Shown here: positions 49,648 to 58,425 of the stretch, piece by piece
Layout: each line of letters opens with the position of its first letter
Numbering within the stretch: the stretch's first letter is position 1
Origin: Candidatus Saccharimonadota bacterium
Lineage (GTDB): Bacteria; Patescibacteriota; Saccharimonadia; Saccharimonadales; Saccharimonadaceae
DNA length: 59,707 nucleotides
Reading direction: 5' to 3'
Assembly: GCA_017406985.1 (NCBI GenBank)
Contig: JAFQXL010000004.1
Span: forward strand, 1-59,707
Made by a program: the position numbers and the translations under genes
Notes under the pieces: generated by a model
Database searches by the model: none
Told to the model about the DNA's origin: nothing
Seen by the model: the letters and a program-made list of their open reading frames with translations, nothing else

Positions 49648-50643
49648 TTATTTTAACATAAATTGGCGAAGACGGCCGATAAAGATACAAAGACGATAAA
49701 GTCTTCGCTTCATACAATAGAGCGTAACACGGCGAGTAAAGGAGAGATTGTCGAAGCTAGAATTATCAATCGCGTCTCTAAAAACCGGAATCTTCATTAA
49801 GCGTTTCAGAGAGCCGAGGCGGTCTTTATTCTTATTATGGCAACAGAAGTTAACGAGGATTAAGAAAGCGTGATAAGTAACGAAATTTTCGACTTCGAGC
49901 GCATATTTATTTCCATATTTTTCTTCCATATAGGCTTTAATCTGCTCAACGGCTTTCTGATATTTTTTAATATAGTTTTTATCCCAGCGCTTAACGACGG
50001 AATTACTCGTTGCGTAATAATTATAAAGCGGTTTTTCGAGGATAGCGGCTTCGGAGATTTTATCGGCGACTTCGAGGTTATAGAGCGCGTCTTCGCCGAC
50101 TTCGAGCTTTTCGTCGAAAGTAACGAGTTTCGCGATGTCCGACTTAATTAACTTCATGTGGACGAAGCCATAGCCGAACTGGACGTTTAAAAGACAATAG
50201 ATAAACTCGTCGTTTTTTAAAACTTTCCGCTGGAACGAGGTATTATAAGCCTCGGCGCCGCGCGGATAAATCCTTTTATAGCCAGAACAGACATAGTCGA
50301 CACATTTATCTTTTGCGCAACGGAGCATTTCTTCACAGAAGTTCGGCTCGATTGTATCGTCAGAGTCGACATAAGAAATCCATTTTCCGGTCGCGATTTC
50401 TTTTCCGAGGTTACGCGCGCTCGAGACGCCGGCGTTTCCGCGATGGATAACGCGGATACGCGCGTCCTTTTCGGCGTAATCGTCGCAGATTTTTCCCGAA
50501 CCGTCGGTCGAGCCGTCGTCGATAATAATTATTTCGAGTTTAGTATGTGTTTGTTTTAAGACACTGTCTAAACAACGTGCGACATAAGGCCTCACGTTAT
50601 AGACGGGGATAATAATGGAAATTAAATCAGAAGCTTTTACCAT
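49648..50643 (-). CDS. GT2-family glycosyltransferase
   Basis: A 331-residue GT-A enzyme. It has SIIIPVYNVRPYVARCLDSVL and IIDDGSTDGSG (nucleotide-sugar binding), the DxD-like SYVDSDDTI and a basic C-terminus (FTRRVTLYCMKRRLYRL). It probably adds a sugar to a surface glycan; the sugar cannot be assigned. ATG 50643 is chosen because GGAGGG lies seven bases before it. It overlaps the DUF4422 gene by 17 bases and is last in that operon. Confidence 0.88.
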   Translation of the reverse strand: MVKASDLISIIIPVYNVRPYVARCLDSVLKQTHTKLEIIIIDDGSTDGSGKICDDYAEKDARIRVIHRGNAGVSSARNLGKEIATGKWISYVDSDDTIEPNFCEEMLRCAKDKCVDYVCSGYKRIYPRGAEAYNTSFQRKVLKNDEFIYCLLNVQFGYGFVHMKLIKSDIAKLVTFDEKLEVGEDALYNLEVADKISEAAILEKPLYNYYATSNSVVKRWDKNYIKKYQKAVEQIKAYMEEKYGNKYALEVENFVTYHAFLILVNFCCHNKNKDRLGSLKRLMKIPVFRDAIDNSSFDNLSFTRRVTLYCMKRRLYRLCIFIGRLRQFMLK

Positions 50644-51433
50644 ATTTCTTCCCTCCAAATTTAGCAAGCAAGAAGCTCGTTCCTTTTTTAAACCAGTTAA
50701 CTCCTTCGACATCGACCACTCGAAGTTCTTTAATTTTTAGATTAGGGTGTTTTGTATAGAGCCAGACGTCGAGGAGAAGCTCGGAAATTCGTCCATAAAA
50801 ACGAGAGTGAAAACTATCATATTTTTTCGCTTCTTTTGACTTTTCTAACTCTTTTTCAAGCTCAAAGAGAACTTTAAAGAGCCAGTCGGAATATTCCGTT
50901 ATAAGCTCACGTTTTCCGATTAACATATTAAACATGTGCGCGGTCTTTCTGGTTTTTAGACGGTCGAATTCTTTAAGATATTCCGGATAAGACTTTTTAA
51001 TAATTTCGCGAGTTTTTATAAGCGGAGCGACATGAAGAGTATGTTCATAGTGAGACCAGAGCGTCTCGATATAATAATTTCGCGGTTTTGGGAGGATTAA
51101 ATCGTAGTTTTTTACGAGCTCGTCGATTTCTTTGTCGGACAGAGCGGAGTCGATCGAGTCCTCCGGCTTAATTCTTCCGGATTTTAAAGTAAAAAGACGA
51201 CGATAATGAACAAGGCCGAGAAAGTCGGCTTTCGAGTTTTTCGAGAGCCAATAAAAGCCGGTTAACTCACAGAAACTCGGGTTTTTCTCGGAAATATTAT
51301 CGCCCGTGTCGTCGCGGGCGATTTTTAAGTCTTCTTTCGAGAGTTTAGCGCCAACGTGAAGCGGGACGTAATCTTTTCCTTTTGGAAAAGCGTATTTTTT
51401 ATGGGTTGCTACTATTATCTCTATATTATTCAC
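50627..51433 (-). CDS. DUF4422-family glycan synthesis protein
   Basis: A 268-residue protein of the DUF4422 (GT8-like fold, capsule/exopolysaccharide) family: IEIIVATHKKYAFPKGKDYVP start, LTGFYWLSKNSKADFLGLVHYRR in the middle. Members occur in capsule and LPS clusters and are likely glycosyltransferases. The start is GTG 51433, seven bases after a TGG-TATAAT box; ATG codons upstream in the frame lie in the rpmG terminator. So this is a predicted leaderless GTG-start gene. Confidence 0.8.
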   Translation of the reverse strand: MNNIEIIVATHKKYAFPKGKDYVPLHVGAKLSKEDLKIARDDTGDNISEKNPSFCELTGFYWLSKNSKADFLGLVHYRRLFTLKSGRIKPEDSIDSALSDKEIDELVKNYDLILPKPRNYYIETLWSHYEHTLHVAPLIKTREIIKKSYPEYLKEFDRLKTRKTAHMFNMLIGKRELITEYSDWLFKVLFELEKELEKSKEAKKYDSFHSRFYGRISELLLDVWLYTKHPNLKIKELRVVDVEGVNWFKKGTSFLLAKFGGKKYGKSF

Positions 51434-51440
51434 TAGTTTT

Positions 51441-51446
51441 ATTATA
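51441..51446 (-). promoter_or_regulatory. Extended -10 box of the DUF4422 gene (leaderless, GTG start)
   Basis: TGG-TATAAT on the minus strand, seven bases before the GTG at 51433. Confidence 0.55.
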
Positions 51447-51460
51447 CCATATATGTATGA

Positions 51461-51486
51461 AAAAATCGCCGGGATAGGCGATTTTA
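51461..51486 (-). terminator. Terminator after rpmG
   Basis: Stem AAAATCGCC-GGGATA-GGCGATTTT, with further T residues on the minus strand; it separates rpmG from the DUF4422 gene. Confidence 0.85.
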
Positions 51487-51493
51487 ACATAAA

Positions 51494-51703
51494 TTAACGT
51501 TTCTTTTCCTTAACTTCGTTACGACCGAGGTTTTTCTTCGTTTCGGTAAAGACTACGTGTTTACGGAGAACTGGATCATACTTCTTTAAACTTAATTTAT
51601 CAGGAGTATTTTGAACATTTTTCTTCGTATAGTAGCAACGAACACCAGATTCCTCAGAAACGAGGCCGACGAGCTTTCTTTTATCCTTACTTTTCTTTGC
51701 CAT
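51494..51703 (-). CDS. rpmG: 50S ribosomal protein L33, zinc-free type
   Basis: A 69-residue L33: [23 protein letters not shown] in the middle matches the family (RNYTTTKNKRNTPDRLELKKY). The four zinc Cys are not kept; only one Cys (in VRCYY) remains, and Asp/Arg occupy the second pair. It is thus the C-minus form. The ~14-residue N- and C-terminal basic extensions are longer than in E. coli L33. It stands alone, 48 bases after rfbB. Confidence 0.92.
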   Translation of the reverse strand: MAKKSKDKRKLVGLVSEESGVRCYYTKKNVQNTPDKLSLKKYDPVLRKHVVFTETKKNLGRNEVKEKKR

Positions 51704-51751
51704 GATTACCCTTTATTTTATCATATTCCGACTAATTTTACAAGAGGAAAA

Positions 51752-52723
51752 TTAGTTAAGCCATTCTCGGTGTTCGAGATACCAGTCGATTGTCTTAATA
51801 ATTCCGTCTTCAAATTTCGTTTCCGGCTTCCAGCCGAGGTCCTGACCGATTTTCGTCGGATCAATCGCATATCTTAAATCGTGTCCCTTTCGGTCGGTAA
51901 CAAATTCGATTAAATCTTCGCTCTTCCCGAGGTGTTTTAAGACAAGTTTAACGATGTCGATATTTTTCATTTCGTTATGTCCGCCGATACAATAGCGTTC
52001 GCCGGCTTTAGCGTTATGGAAAACATTATCAATCGCTTTACAATGATCTAAGACATAGAGCCAGTCGCGGATATTTTCGCCCGTTCCGTAGACCGGAACT
52101 TTTTTATCTTCGAGCGCGAGTTTAATCGTGTTCGGGATAAGCTTTTCTTTATGCTGATAAGGGCCGTAATTATTCGAACAGTTCGTAATATTTACGTTCA
52201 TTTTAAAGGTTTCGAAATAAGCGCGCGCGACACAGTCCGAGCCGGCTTTCGAGGCGGAATAAGGGCTATTTGGAGCGATCGGGCGAGCTTCGTGGAAGAA
52301 CTCGTCTTTATTATTTCCGAGCGTTCCGAAGACTTCGTCGGTCGAGATATGGACAAACTTATTTTCTGAGCCTTCTCCCCAAATATTTTTCGCGGTGTCG
52401 AGGAGGACGTGAGTTCCGAGGACGTTTGTTTCGGTGAAAATAAACGGAGTCTTGATCGAGTTATCGACGTGAGACTCGGCGGCGAAATGGACTACGCCGT
52501 TAATATCTTCTTCTTTAAAGATTTTCTCGACGAGTTCGCGGTCACAGATGTCGCCTTTTATAAACTTAATCTTGTCTTTTACGGGCGCGAGATTTTCGAG
52601 GTTTCCGGCATAAGTTAATTTATCTAAAACAACGATATTATAATCTGGATATTTTTTGACGAAATATTGAACGAAGTTGCTACCGATAAAGCCGGCGGCG
52701 CCAGTTACTAAAATATTTTTCAT
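51752..52723 (-). CDS. rfbB: dTDP-glucose 4,6-dehydratase
   Basis: A 323-residue NAD-dependent enzyme of the short-chain dehydrogenase fold: NAD-binding TGAAGFIGSNFV (about 7-18), catalytic YSASKAGSD (Tyr-x3-Lys), and VDNSIKTPF near the substrate site. It makes dTDP-4-keto-6-deoxyglucose, second step of dTDP-L-rhamnose synthesis. ATG 52723 overlaps the rfbC stop (TAATG) and has AGGAAAG before it. It is the last gene of the rfbD-rfbA-rfbC-rfbB run. Confidence 0.94.
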   Translation of the reverse strand: MKNILVTGAAGFIGSNFVQYFVKKYPDYNIVVLDKLTYAGNLENLAPVKDKIKFIKGDICDRELVEKIFKEEDINGVVHFAAESHVDNSIKTPFIFTETNVLGTHVLLDTAKNIWGEGSENKFVHISTDEVFGTLGNNKDEFFHEARPIAPNSPYSASKAGSDCVARAYFETFKMNVNITNCSNNYGPYQHKEKLIPNTIKLALEDKKVPVYGTGENIRDWLYVLDHCKAIDNVFHNAKAGERYCIGGHNEMKNIDIVKLVLKHLGKSEDLIEFVTDRKGHDLRYAIDPTKIGQDLGWKPETKFEDGIIKTIDWYLEHREWLN

Positions 52724-53283
52724 TAGTCTTTCCTTTCTTTTAAAGTCGGCCAATTCTTATCTTTTTCGGAGAGAATTAAGTTTTCTGCTCCGCCGATTTT
52801 ATCTAGCGGCCAGTCAATTCCGATTTCTTCGTCTTTAAAGAGGAGCCCGCCTTCGTCGTTTGGATGATAAAAGTCGTCGACTTTATAGACGAATTCCGCC
52901 GTTTCGGACAAGACGAGGAAGCCATGAGCGAAGTTTTTCGGGATAAAGAACTGTTTTTTATTCTCGGCGGAGAGGGTTACGCCGAAATATTTTCCATAAG
53001 TTTTAGAGTTTTCACGCAGGTCGACCGCGACGTCGAAAACTTCGCCAGATACGACGCGGACGAGCTTCGACTGAGAAAAGTTTTTCTGATAATGAAGTCC
53101 GCGGAGAACGCCACGAGAAGATTTAGACTGATTATCTTGAACGAAGTCGACGTTTATTCCGAGTTTCTCGAAGTCGCGCTCATTATAAGTCTCCATAAAG
53201 AAGCCGCGCTCGTCTTCGAAGACAGTCGGCTCGAGGACGAAGAGACCGTTGATTCCGGTTTCGGTTTTCTTAAACTTTCCCAT
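52723..53283 (-). CDS. rfbC: dTDP-4-dehydrorhamnose 3,5-epimerase
   Basis: A 186-residue cupin-fold enzyme with RGVLRGLHYQKNFSQSKLVR (catalytic His and Arg), GEVFDVAVDLRENS and FIPKNFAHGFLVLS. It carries out step three of dTDP-L-rhamnose synthesis. It directly follows rfbA with no gap. Confidence 0.95.
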   Translation of the reverse strand: MGKFKKTETGINGLFVLEPTVFEDERGFFMETYNERDFEKLGINVDFVQDNQSKSSRGVLRGLHYQKNFSQSKLVRVVSGEVFDVAVDLRENSKTYGKYFGVTLSAENKKQFFIPKNFAHGFLVLSETAEFVYKVDDFYHPNDEGGLLFKDEEIGIDWPLDKIGGAENLILSEKDKNWPTLKERKD

Positions 53284-54162
53284 TTAAACTTCTCCGTCCG
53301 CGAGGCGTTTTAAGAACTTCCCATAGTCGGTTTTCATAAACGGCTCAGCGAGTTTTATCAATTGTTCAGAAGAAATCCAGCCGTTTTCGAAAGCGATTTC
53401 GTCCGGACAACAAATCTGCATTCCTTGACGCTTTTCGATAGTCTGGACAAACTGCGCAGTTTCGATTAAAGCGTCGTGAGTTCCGGTGTCGAACCAAGCG
53501 ATTCCGCGCCCGAGCTTCTCGACACAGAGTTTATGAGCCTTCATATAAGCTTCGTTTACGCTCGTAATTTCGAGTTCGCCGCGAGCGGAAGGGGTAATCG
53601 TTTTCGCAATATTAACAACGTCGTTTGTATAGAAATAGAGTCCCGGAACGGCGAAATCGCTCTTTGGCTCTTCTGGTTTTTCTTCAATCGAGACGGCTTT
53701 TCCGGTTTCGTCGATTTCGACAACCCCATATCTCCTCGGATCGTCGACGTGGTAGCCGAAGATTGTCGACTCGTCTTCGCGAGAGTTTGCGCGTCTTAAA
53801 ATCTCTTTCATGCTTTCGCCGTAAAAGAGATTGTCGCCTAAAATTAAGACGACATTATCGCTTCCGATAAACTCTTCGCCGATGATAAAGGCTTCGGCGA
53901 GACCGTTCGGGTTTTCTTGGATTTTATATTCAATCCTCATTCCCCACTTTTTTCCGTCTCCGAGGAGATTTCGAAAAGCCTCGTTATCGCGCGGAGTCGT
54001 TATAACTAAAACTTCGCGGATTCCGGCGTCCATTAAAGTCGCGAGAGGATAATAAATCATCGGTTTATCATAAACCGGCATTAACTGTTTCGAGGTCGCG
54101 AGAGTTAAAGGATAAAGCCGAGTTCCCGAGCCTCCCGCTAAAATAATTCCTTTTCTAGCCAT
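53284..54162 (-). CDS. rfbA: Glucose-1-phosphate thymidylyltransferase
   Basis: A 292-residue nucleotidyltransferase starting KGIILAGGSGTRLYPLT, the GTP/dTTP-binding loop, with SKQLMPVYDKPMIYYP following. It links dTTP and glucose-1-phosphate, the first step toward dTDP-L-rhamnose. Glucose-1-phosphate could come from the phosphorylase at 36637. It overlaps rfbD upstream by eight bases. Confidence 0.95.
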   Translation of the reverse strand: MARKGIILAGGSGTRLYPLTLATSKQLMPVYDKPMIYYPLATLMDAGIREVLVITTPRDNEAFRNLLGDGKKWGMRIEYKIQENPNGLAEAFIIGEEFIGSDNVVLILGDNLFYGESMKEILRRANSREDESTIFGYHVDDPRRYGVVEIDETGKAVSIEEKPEEPKSDFAVPGLYFYTNDVVNIAKTITPSARGELEITSVNEAYMKAHKLCVEKLGRGIAWFDTGTHDALIETAQFVQTIEKRQGMQICCPDEIAFENGWISSEQLIKLAEPFMKTDYGKFLKRLADGEV

Positions 54163-55024
54163 TTATTTCTCCTTCTTTAATTAAATAGCGTTTAAGCGCA
54201 TCTTTCCAATCCGGAACGACGATTCCGGCGGACTTTAGTTTTTCCTTACTCATTTTCGAATTGAGCGGACGCTTCGCGACGGTCTTATCCGCGTTTTTCA
54301 TATATTCTTCAGTCGAGGTCGGATTAACTTTTGTAGACAAACCGACTTGTTTAAAAATCTCTTTCGTAAAGTCGAACCAAGTCGTATAGCCCTCGTTTGT
54401 CGAGTTATAAACGCCATAAGGGATTTTCTTCGTAACGGCTTGATAAATTATATCGGTTAAATCTTCACAGTAGGTCGGGGAGCCGTGTTGATCCGAGACG
54501 ACGGTAACTTTGTCATGAGTTCTTCCGACATTTAACATTGTTCGGACGAAATTATTTCCGAGTCCATAGAGCCAAGCGGTTCTAAAAATATAAAACCGAT
54601 CGGTATTTTCAATAATTCCCTCTTCGCCCGCGAGCTTCGTCTTTCCATAGACCGATTCCGGAGACTTTTCGTCGTCTTCAGAATATTCTTCGGATATATC
54701 TTTCGAGCCGCCGAAGACATAATCGGTCGAGATATGGACGAGCGTCGCGTCGACTTCTTTTGCGCCGAGCGCGAGATTTTTCGGGCCGTCGCCATTAACT
54801 CTTTTACAGAGTTCTTCGTTTTCTTCGGCGCCGTCGACGTTTGTATAAGCGGCACAGTTAATAATTAATTCCGGTTTTAACTCTTTAATTTTAGACAAAA
54901 CGTTTTGTTTATTCGTTATGTCGAGTTCTTTAGAGTCGGTCAGAATTAACTCGTTTTCTTTTTCAAATTTCGCTTTAACGGACTGCGCAAGCATCCCGTT
55001 TGAACCTGTAATTAAAATCTTCAT
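54155..55024 (-). CDS. rfbD: dTDP-4-dehydrorhamnose reductase
   Basis: A 289-residue reductase: ILITGSNGMLAQSVKAKFEK (NADPH site), STDYVFGG, YGKTKLAGE with the catalytic Tyr-x3-Lys, and RTAWLYG. It makes dTDP-L-rhamnose in the last step. It is the first gene of the rhamnose operon, with TGC-TATAAT ending seven bases before its ATG, so the operon mRNA should be leaderless. Confidence 0.94.
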   Translation of the reverse strand: MKILITGSNGMLAQSVKAKFEKENELILTDSKELDITNKQNVLSKIKELKPELIINCAAYTNVDGAEENEELCKRVNGDGPKNLALGAKEVDATLVHISTDYVFGGSKDISEEYSEDDEKSPESVYGKTKLAGEEGIIENTDRFYIFRTAWLYGLGNNFVRTMLNVGRTHDKVTVVSDQHGSPTYCEDLTDIIYQAVTKKIPYGVYNSTNEGYTTWFDFTKEIFKQVGLSTKVNPTSTEEYMKNADKTVAKRPLNSKMSKEKLKSAGIVVPDWKDALKRYLIKEGEING

Positions 55025-55031
55025 TAAAAGT

Positions 55032-55076
55032 ATTATAGCATAAGAAGCGGTATAAGCGAAGTTTTAGTGTTATAAT
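55032..55076. promoter_or_regulatory. Divergent leaderless promoters of rfbD and GT2 gene
   Basis: Minus strand: TGC-TATAAT (box at 55032-55037), seven bases before the rfbD ATG. Plus strand: TGT-TATAAT (box at 55071-55076), six bases before the ATG at 55083. The two promoters sit back to back in a 58-base gap. Confidence 0.6.
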
Positions 55077-55082
55077 AGAGAC

Positions 55083-56018
55083 ATGAAGAAAAAATCGGTT
55101 TGTATTATTATGGCGACTTATAACGGGGAGAGATTTCTAAAGGAACAGCTCGATTCTATCCTCGGACAAACCTATAAAGACTGGATGCTTTTTGTTTCTG
55201 ACGACGGCTCGACGGATAATACCTTAAAGATTTTAAAAGAATATCAAGAGAAGCTCGGAAAAGATAAACTAATTATCGCGAAAAATAACCGAGATAAACA
55301 CGGCGCGAAAGAAAACTTCTGCTTTGCGATTGATAATGCGCCGGAAGCGGACTATTATTTCTTCTCGGACCAGGACGACGTTTGGGAAAAAGACAAGGTC
55401 GAGCTTCAGGTTCGAGAGATTCAGAAACTAAAAGGTCCGGCGCTAGTTTATTGTGACGCGGAAATCGTCGATCAAGATTTAAAACCGGCTTCAAAAAAGA
55501 CTTTAAGCGAACAATTTACAAAAATGCCGAAAAAACATACGCTTGCGCGGTCGTTTCTTGCGAACCGCGTTGCGGGCTGTACGATGTGTCTAAATAAAGA
55601 ACTTCTCGATGCGGCGAAAGGACTAGAAGCAAGTAAGATTATTATGCACGATTTTTATATTGTCCTCTACGCACTTTCTTACGGAAGTCTTAAGTTTCTA
55701 GACAAGACTTTAAACTGTTATCGACAACACGAGAATAACGTCATGGGCGCGGGGACGGATTATGTTCAGACGAGTTTATTCCAAAAAGTTTTTAAACTCT
55801 TTAGTAAAGATTTCCGACGAAAATGGCACGAAGAAGCGCAAGAATATTTTATTCAGACAGAATATTTAATTGAAAGAAATCCAGAAAAAGAAAACCCTGA
55901 AGCGAAAAACTTTATCACGGTCTCGAAACGAAAACATATTCTCTCGAGAATAATCGGGTTTTATTTCTATCGCTATCGCACGAAAGACTGGTGGGTAACG
56001 ATAGAAAGAGGATTTTAA
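55083..56018 (+). CDS. GT2 glycosyltransferase, rhamnosyltransferase-like
   Basis: A 311-residue GT-A enzyme beginning KSVCIIMATYNGERFLKEQL, with SDDGSTDNT and the FFSDQDDVWEKDKV DxD region, then the MHDFYIVLYALSYG acceptor-side block. The SDQDDVW type of motif is frequent in rhamnosyltransferases (RfbF/RgpB-like). With the dTDP-L-rhamnose operon divergent from it across 58 bases, transfer of rhamnose is a reasonable inference. It is leaderless by promoter position. Confidence 0.83.
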   Translation: MKKKSVCIIMATYNGERFLKEQLDSILGQTYKDWMLFVSDDGSTDNTLKILKEYQEKLGKDKLIIAKNNRDKHGAKENFCFAIDNAPEADYYFFSDQDDVWEKDKVELQVREIQKLKGPALVYCDAEIVDQDLKPASKKTLSEQFTKMPKKHTLARSFLANRVAGCTMCLNKELLDAAKGLEASKIIMHDFYIVLYALSYGSLKFLDKTLNCYRQHENNVMGAGTDYVQTSLFQKVFKLFSKDFRRKWHEEAQEYFIQTEYLIERNPEKENPEAKNFITVSKRKHILSRIIGFYFYRYRTKDWWVTIERGF

Positions 56019-56019
56019 A

Positions 56020-56880
56020 TTATTTCGGATTGACGCGTTTTCCAGAGATTCCTAAAATCCCGTGAAGTTGCCCATAGAGGAACATTCCCGCTTGAGAAGG
56101 GCGGATTAAAAGTAGTTTAATAAAAGCAGGCGGGTTATAGCGAAAAAGCTGTTTCCACTTTTTAAAATCCGACCATTTATACATTAAAAGACGGTTTCTC
56201 GTATGATAATACATTTTCCAATTCGGCATCGAGAGAATCTCTAATCTTTTTCCGAAAATAGTTTTTTCGAGCATTTTTCCGTCGCCGACATCATGTTTAA
56301 TTCGAGAAGCCTGAACGCGATAAATCTTTGTTTTTGCGACAGTTTTAACGCGGTCAGCATATTCAAAATCGTCAAAATAAATAAAGAAATCCGAACGCGG
56401 GAGACCAATCTTTTTTACGATAGAAGTCGGAATAAAAAAACCTACGAACGCCCATTCTTCAACTTCTTTTAAACCAGATTTGGGATATTCTTCTTTTCTA
56501 GTTTCTCCGCTCCAGAGACAAACTTCTTCAGAAAAAGTCTTTTTCGCTTTCATTAACTCTTCTAGAGCTTCTTTTTCCGGAAAAGCATCGTCATCCATTC
56601 CCCAAATATAATCATAGCCCGCTTTAGTCGCGTAATCGATTCCTTTACTAAAACCGCCCGCGCCACCGAGGTTTTTCTTCATATAAATATAATCAATTTT
56701 ATTTTTCTTAAAGAAACTTTCAAATTCGGCTTTAGTCCCGTCGGTACTATGATTATCGACGACGATAATTTTAGCCGGCTTATAAGTCTGTTTCAAGAGA
56801 CAGTCGATATTCTTTTTTAGCATCTCTTTCCGGTTATAAGTAACGACAACTACTGCGACTTGTTCTTTTCTCTCTTTCAT
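56020..56880 (-). CDS. GT2 glycosyltransferase (GlfT/rhamnosyltransferase-like)
   Basis: A 286-residue GT-A enzyme: VAVVVVTYNRKEMLKKNIDC, IIVVDNHSTDGT, KNLGGAGGFSKGIDYA and the WGMDDDAFPE metal site. The LGGAGGF plus DDD pattern resembles galactofuranosyl- and some rhamnosyltransferases. ATG 56880 is chosen; an ATG three codons earlier overlaps the TATAAT box. It is convergent with the preceding GT2 gene, with one base between the two stops. Confidence 0.83.
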   Translation of the reverse strand: MKERKEQVAVVVVTYNRKEMLKKNIDCLLKQTYKPAKIIVVDNHSTDGTKAEFESFFKKNKIDYIYMKKNLGGAGGFSKGIDYATKAGYDYIWGMDDDAFPEKEALEELMKAKKTFSEEVCLWSGETRKEEYPKSGLKEVEEWAFVGFFIPTSIVKKIGLPRSDFFIYFDDFEYADRVKTVAKTKIYRVQASRIKHDVGDGKMLEKTIFGKRLEILSMPNWKMYYHTRNRLLMYKWSDFKKWKQLFRYNPPAFIKLLLIRPSQAGMFLYGQLHGILGISGKRVNPK

Positions 56881-56887
56881 ATAAAAC

Positions 56888-56893
56888 ATTATA
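56888..56893 (-). promoter_or_regulatory. Extended -10 box of the GT2 gene (leaderless)
   Basis: TGT-TATAAT on the minus strand, seven bases before the ATG at 56880. Confidence 0.55.
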
Positions 56894-56907
56894 ACACAGA
56901 AGTTAGA

Positions 56908-58425
56908 TTATTCAGAGAGAAGCGCAGAGATTTTATTTTTTGCGGTAGCGACAGTCGTTACGTCCGGCATCATTACGTAGAGATTCTGGTTCGGGTAGCT
57001 ATAAGTCTTCGCCATAGCCCCGGTTCCGTTTATATTATAACTTTCGACAGTCCAAGAGCTCATATCGTTTAACTGCATACGGACAAGCGCGGTTATATCG
57101 GCGCTCGAGACGTTCGTGTCAAAATAATCGTTTAAGGAACTTAAAATCGTCGAATAATTTTTAATTAAGCTCGAGCTACTACTAACTTTTTCTAAAATAC
57201 GCGTAATAACTTGTTCCTGATTCTCGCCACGATGACGATCGCCGGTCGAATAAGACTTACGCTCGCGCGCGAAGCGAAGGGCGCATTTTCCGTCGACGAA
57301 GTTATCGCCTGGATTATAGGTACAGCCGTCTAGAGTTAAAGTTCGATCTAGGTCGTTCGTAACGGTTATCCCGCCGATTCCGTCGACGAGACCTTTAACG
57401 AAGTTAAAGTTTACACGGATATAACGGTCAATCGTAACTCCCATAAAATCTTCAATCGTCGCTTTCGAGAGGGCGACGCCGCCGCGAGAGCCGGCGTGGG
57501 TCAGCTTATCCATTAAACCGGTCGTACCTGAAAGCTGGACATAGGTGTCGCGCGGAATCGCGACGAGGAGAATCTTCTTTGTATTCGGATTAACGGCGGC
57601 GAGGATATTAACGTCGGCGAGCGAGCGCGAAGGCATTCCGTCGGTTCTCGTATCAATTCCGTTTATATAAAGGATAAACGGAGTATTAGAAAGGTTCGCC
57701 GAGGTCGGCTCTTCTTCTTCGACTTTTCCGTCGATTTCGATTTTATAAGTCGCGATAATTTTTATCTCGTCCTCGTATCCCGAGTTAACGGAGATATAAG
57801 ACTCATAGGTTCCGTTATTGACGAGCGAAGCGACGTCACTAAGTTTCGCGGCGCGTTCCATTACGGTCGATAAATCTTCTTTATATTCGAGCGAAGCGCC
57901 CGGGATTCGGTCTTCGACAAAACGAGTTAACTTCGAGTTTGAGATTTCTTTTACCGGCTCTTCATAGGTAAAGATTTCTTTATTCTTTAACTCCTCCGGA
58001 GAGTTTATCTCGGCGTCTTTTTTAACGATTAAATTATAAATCGCGTAAGACTTATTATCTTCGAAGTTTCGGTTAATAAAGTCGGATAGCTCGTTTATTT
58101 TTAGTCCAGAATAAATCATTCCGACCGAGAGAACGACCGCGAAAAGATTAACTAGAACTAGAGAAGTTTTAGACGAAATGTTTCGTTTAAAAGCGAAATA
58201 GAAAAAGAGACCGAGAAAAGCGACAAGACCGATAGCGAGCGGCCAGAAGAACTTCGCCGGAAGAAGAGACGCGAGAGAGATTCGAGCGATAAAGATAATA
58301 AGGATTAAACTAAAGATAAAAAATATAATTTTAGTAGTGTTTAAATTTAAAAACGACGGTTTGTCTAATTTTTTAGACGTTTCGACGCGTTTAAGATTTT
58401 TCTTCTTAGACTTCTTATTTACCAT
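56908..58425 (-). CDS. LytR-CpsA-Psr (LCP) family glycopolymer ligase
   Basis: A 505-residue protein with a basic cytoplasmic tail, three N-terminal membrane segments (about 30-110), an external accessory domain and the LCP domain. The LCP part has GIDTRTDGMPSRSLADVNIL, VAIPRDTYV, and RFARERKSYSTGDRHRGENQ with the Arg residues that bind pyrophosphate. LCP enzymes attach undecaprenyl-linked glycopolymers such as capsule or wall teichoic acid to the cell wall. The three-TM CpsA-like form is that of streptococcal capsule loci. It overlaps the PHP phosphatase gene by 11 bases. Confidence 0.92.
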   Translation of the reverse strand: MVNKKSKKKNLKRVETSKKLDKPSFLNLNTTKIIFFIFSLILIIFIARISLASLLPAKFFWPLAIGLVAFLGLFFYFAFKRNISSKTSLVLVNLFAVVLSVGMIYSGLKINELSDFINRNFEDNKSYAIYNLIVKKDAEINSPEELKNKEIFTYEEPVKEISNSKLTRFVEDRIPGASLEYKEDLSTVMERAAKLSDVASLVNNGTYESYISVNSGYEDEIKIIATYKIEIDGKVEEEEPTSANLSNTPFILYINGIDTRTDGMPSRSLADVNILAAVNPNTKKILLVAIPRDTYVQLSGTTGLMDKLTHAGSRGGVALSKATIEDFMGVTIDRYIRVNFNFVKGLVDGIGGITVTNDLDRTLTLDGCTYNPGDNFVDGKCALRFARERKSYSTGDRHRGENQEQVITRILEKVSSSSSLIKNYSTILSSLNDYFDTNVSSADITALVRMQLNDMSSWTVESYNINGTGAMAKTYSYPNQNLYVMMPDVTTVATAKNKISALLSE

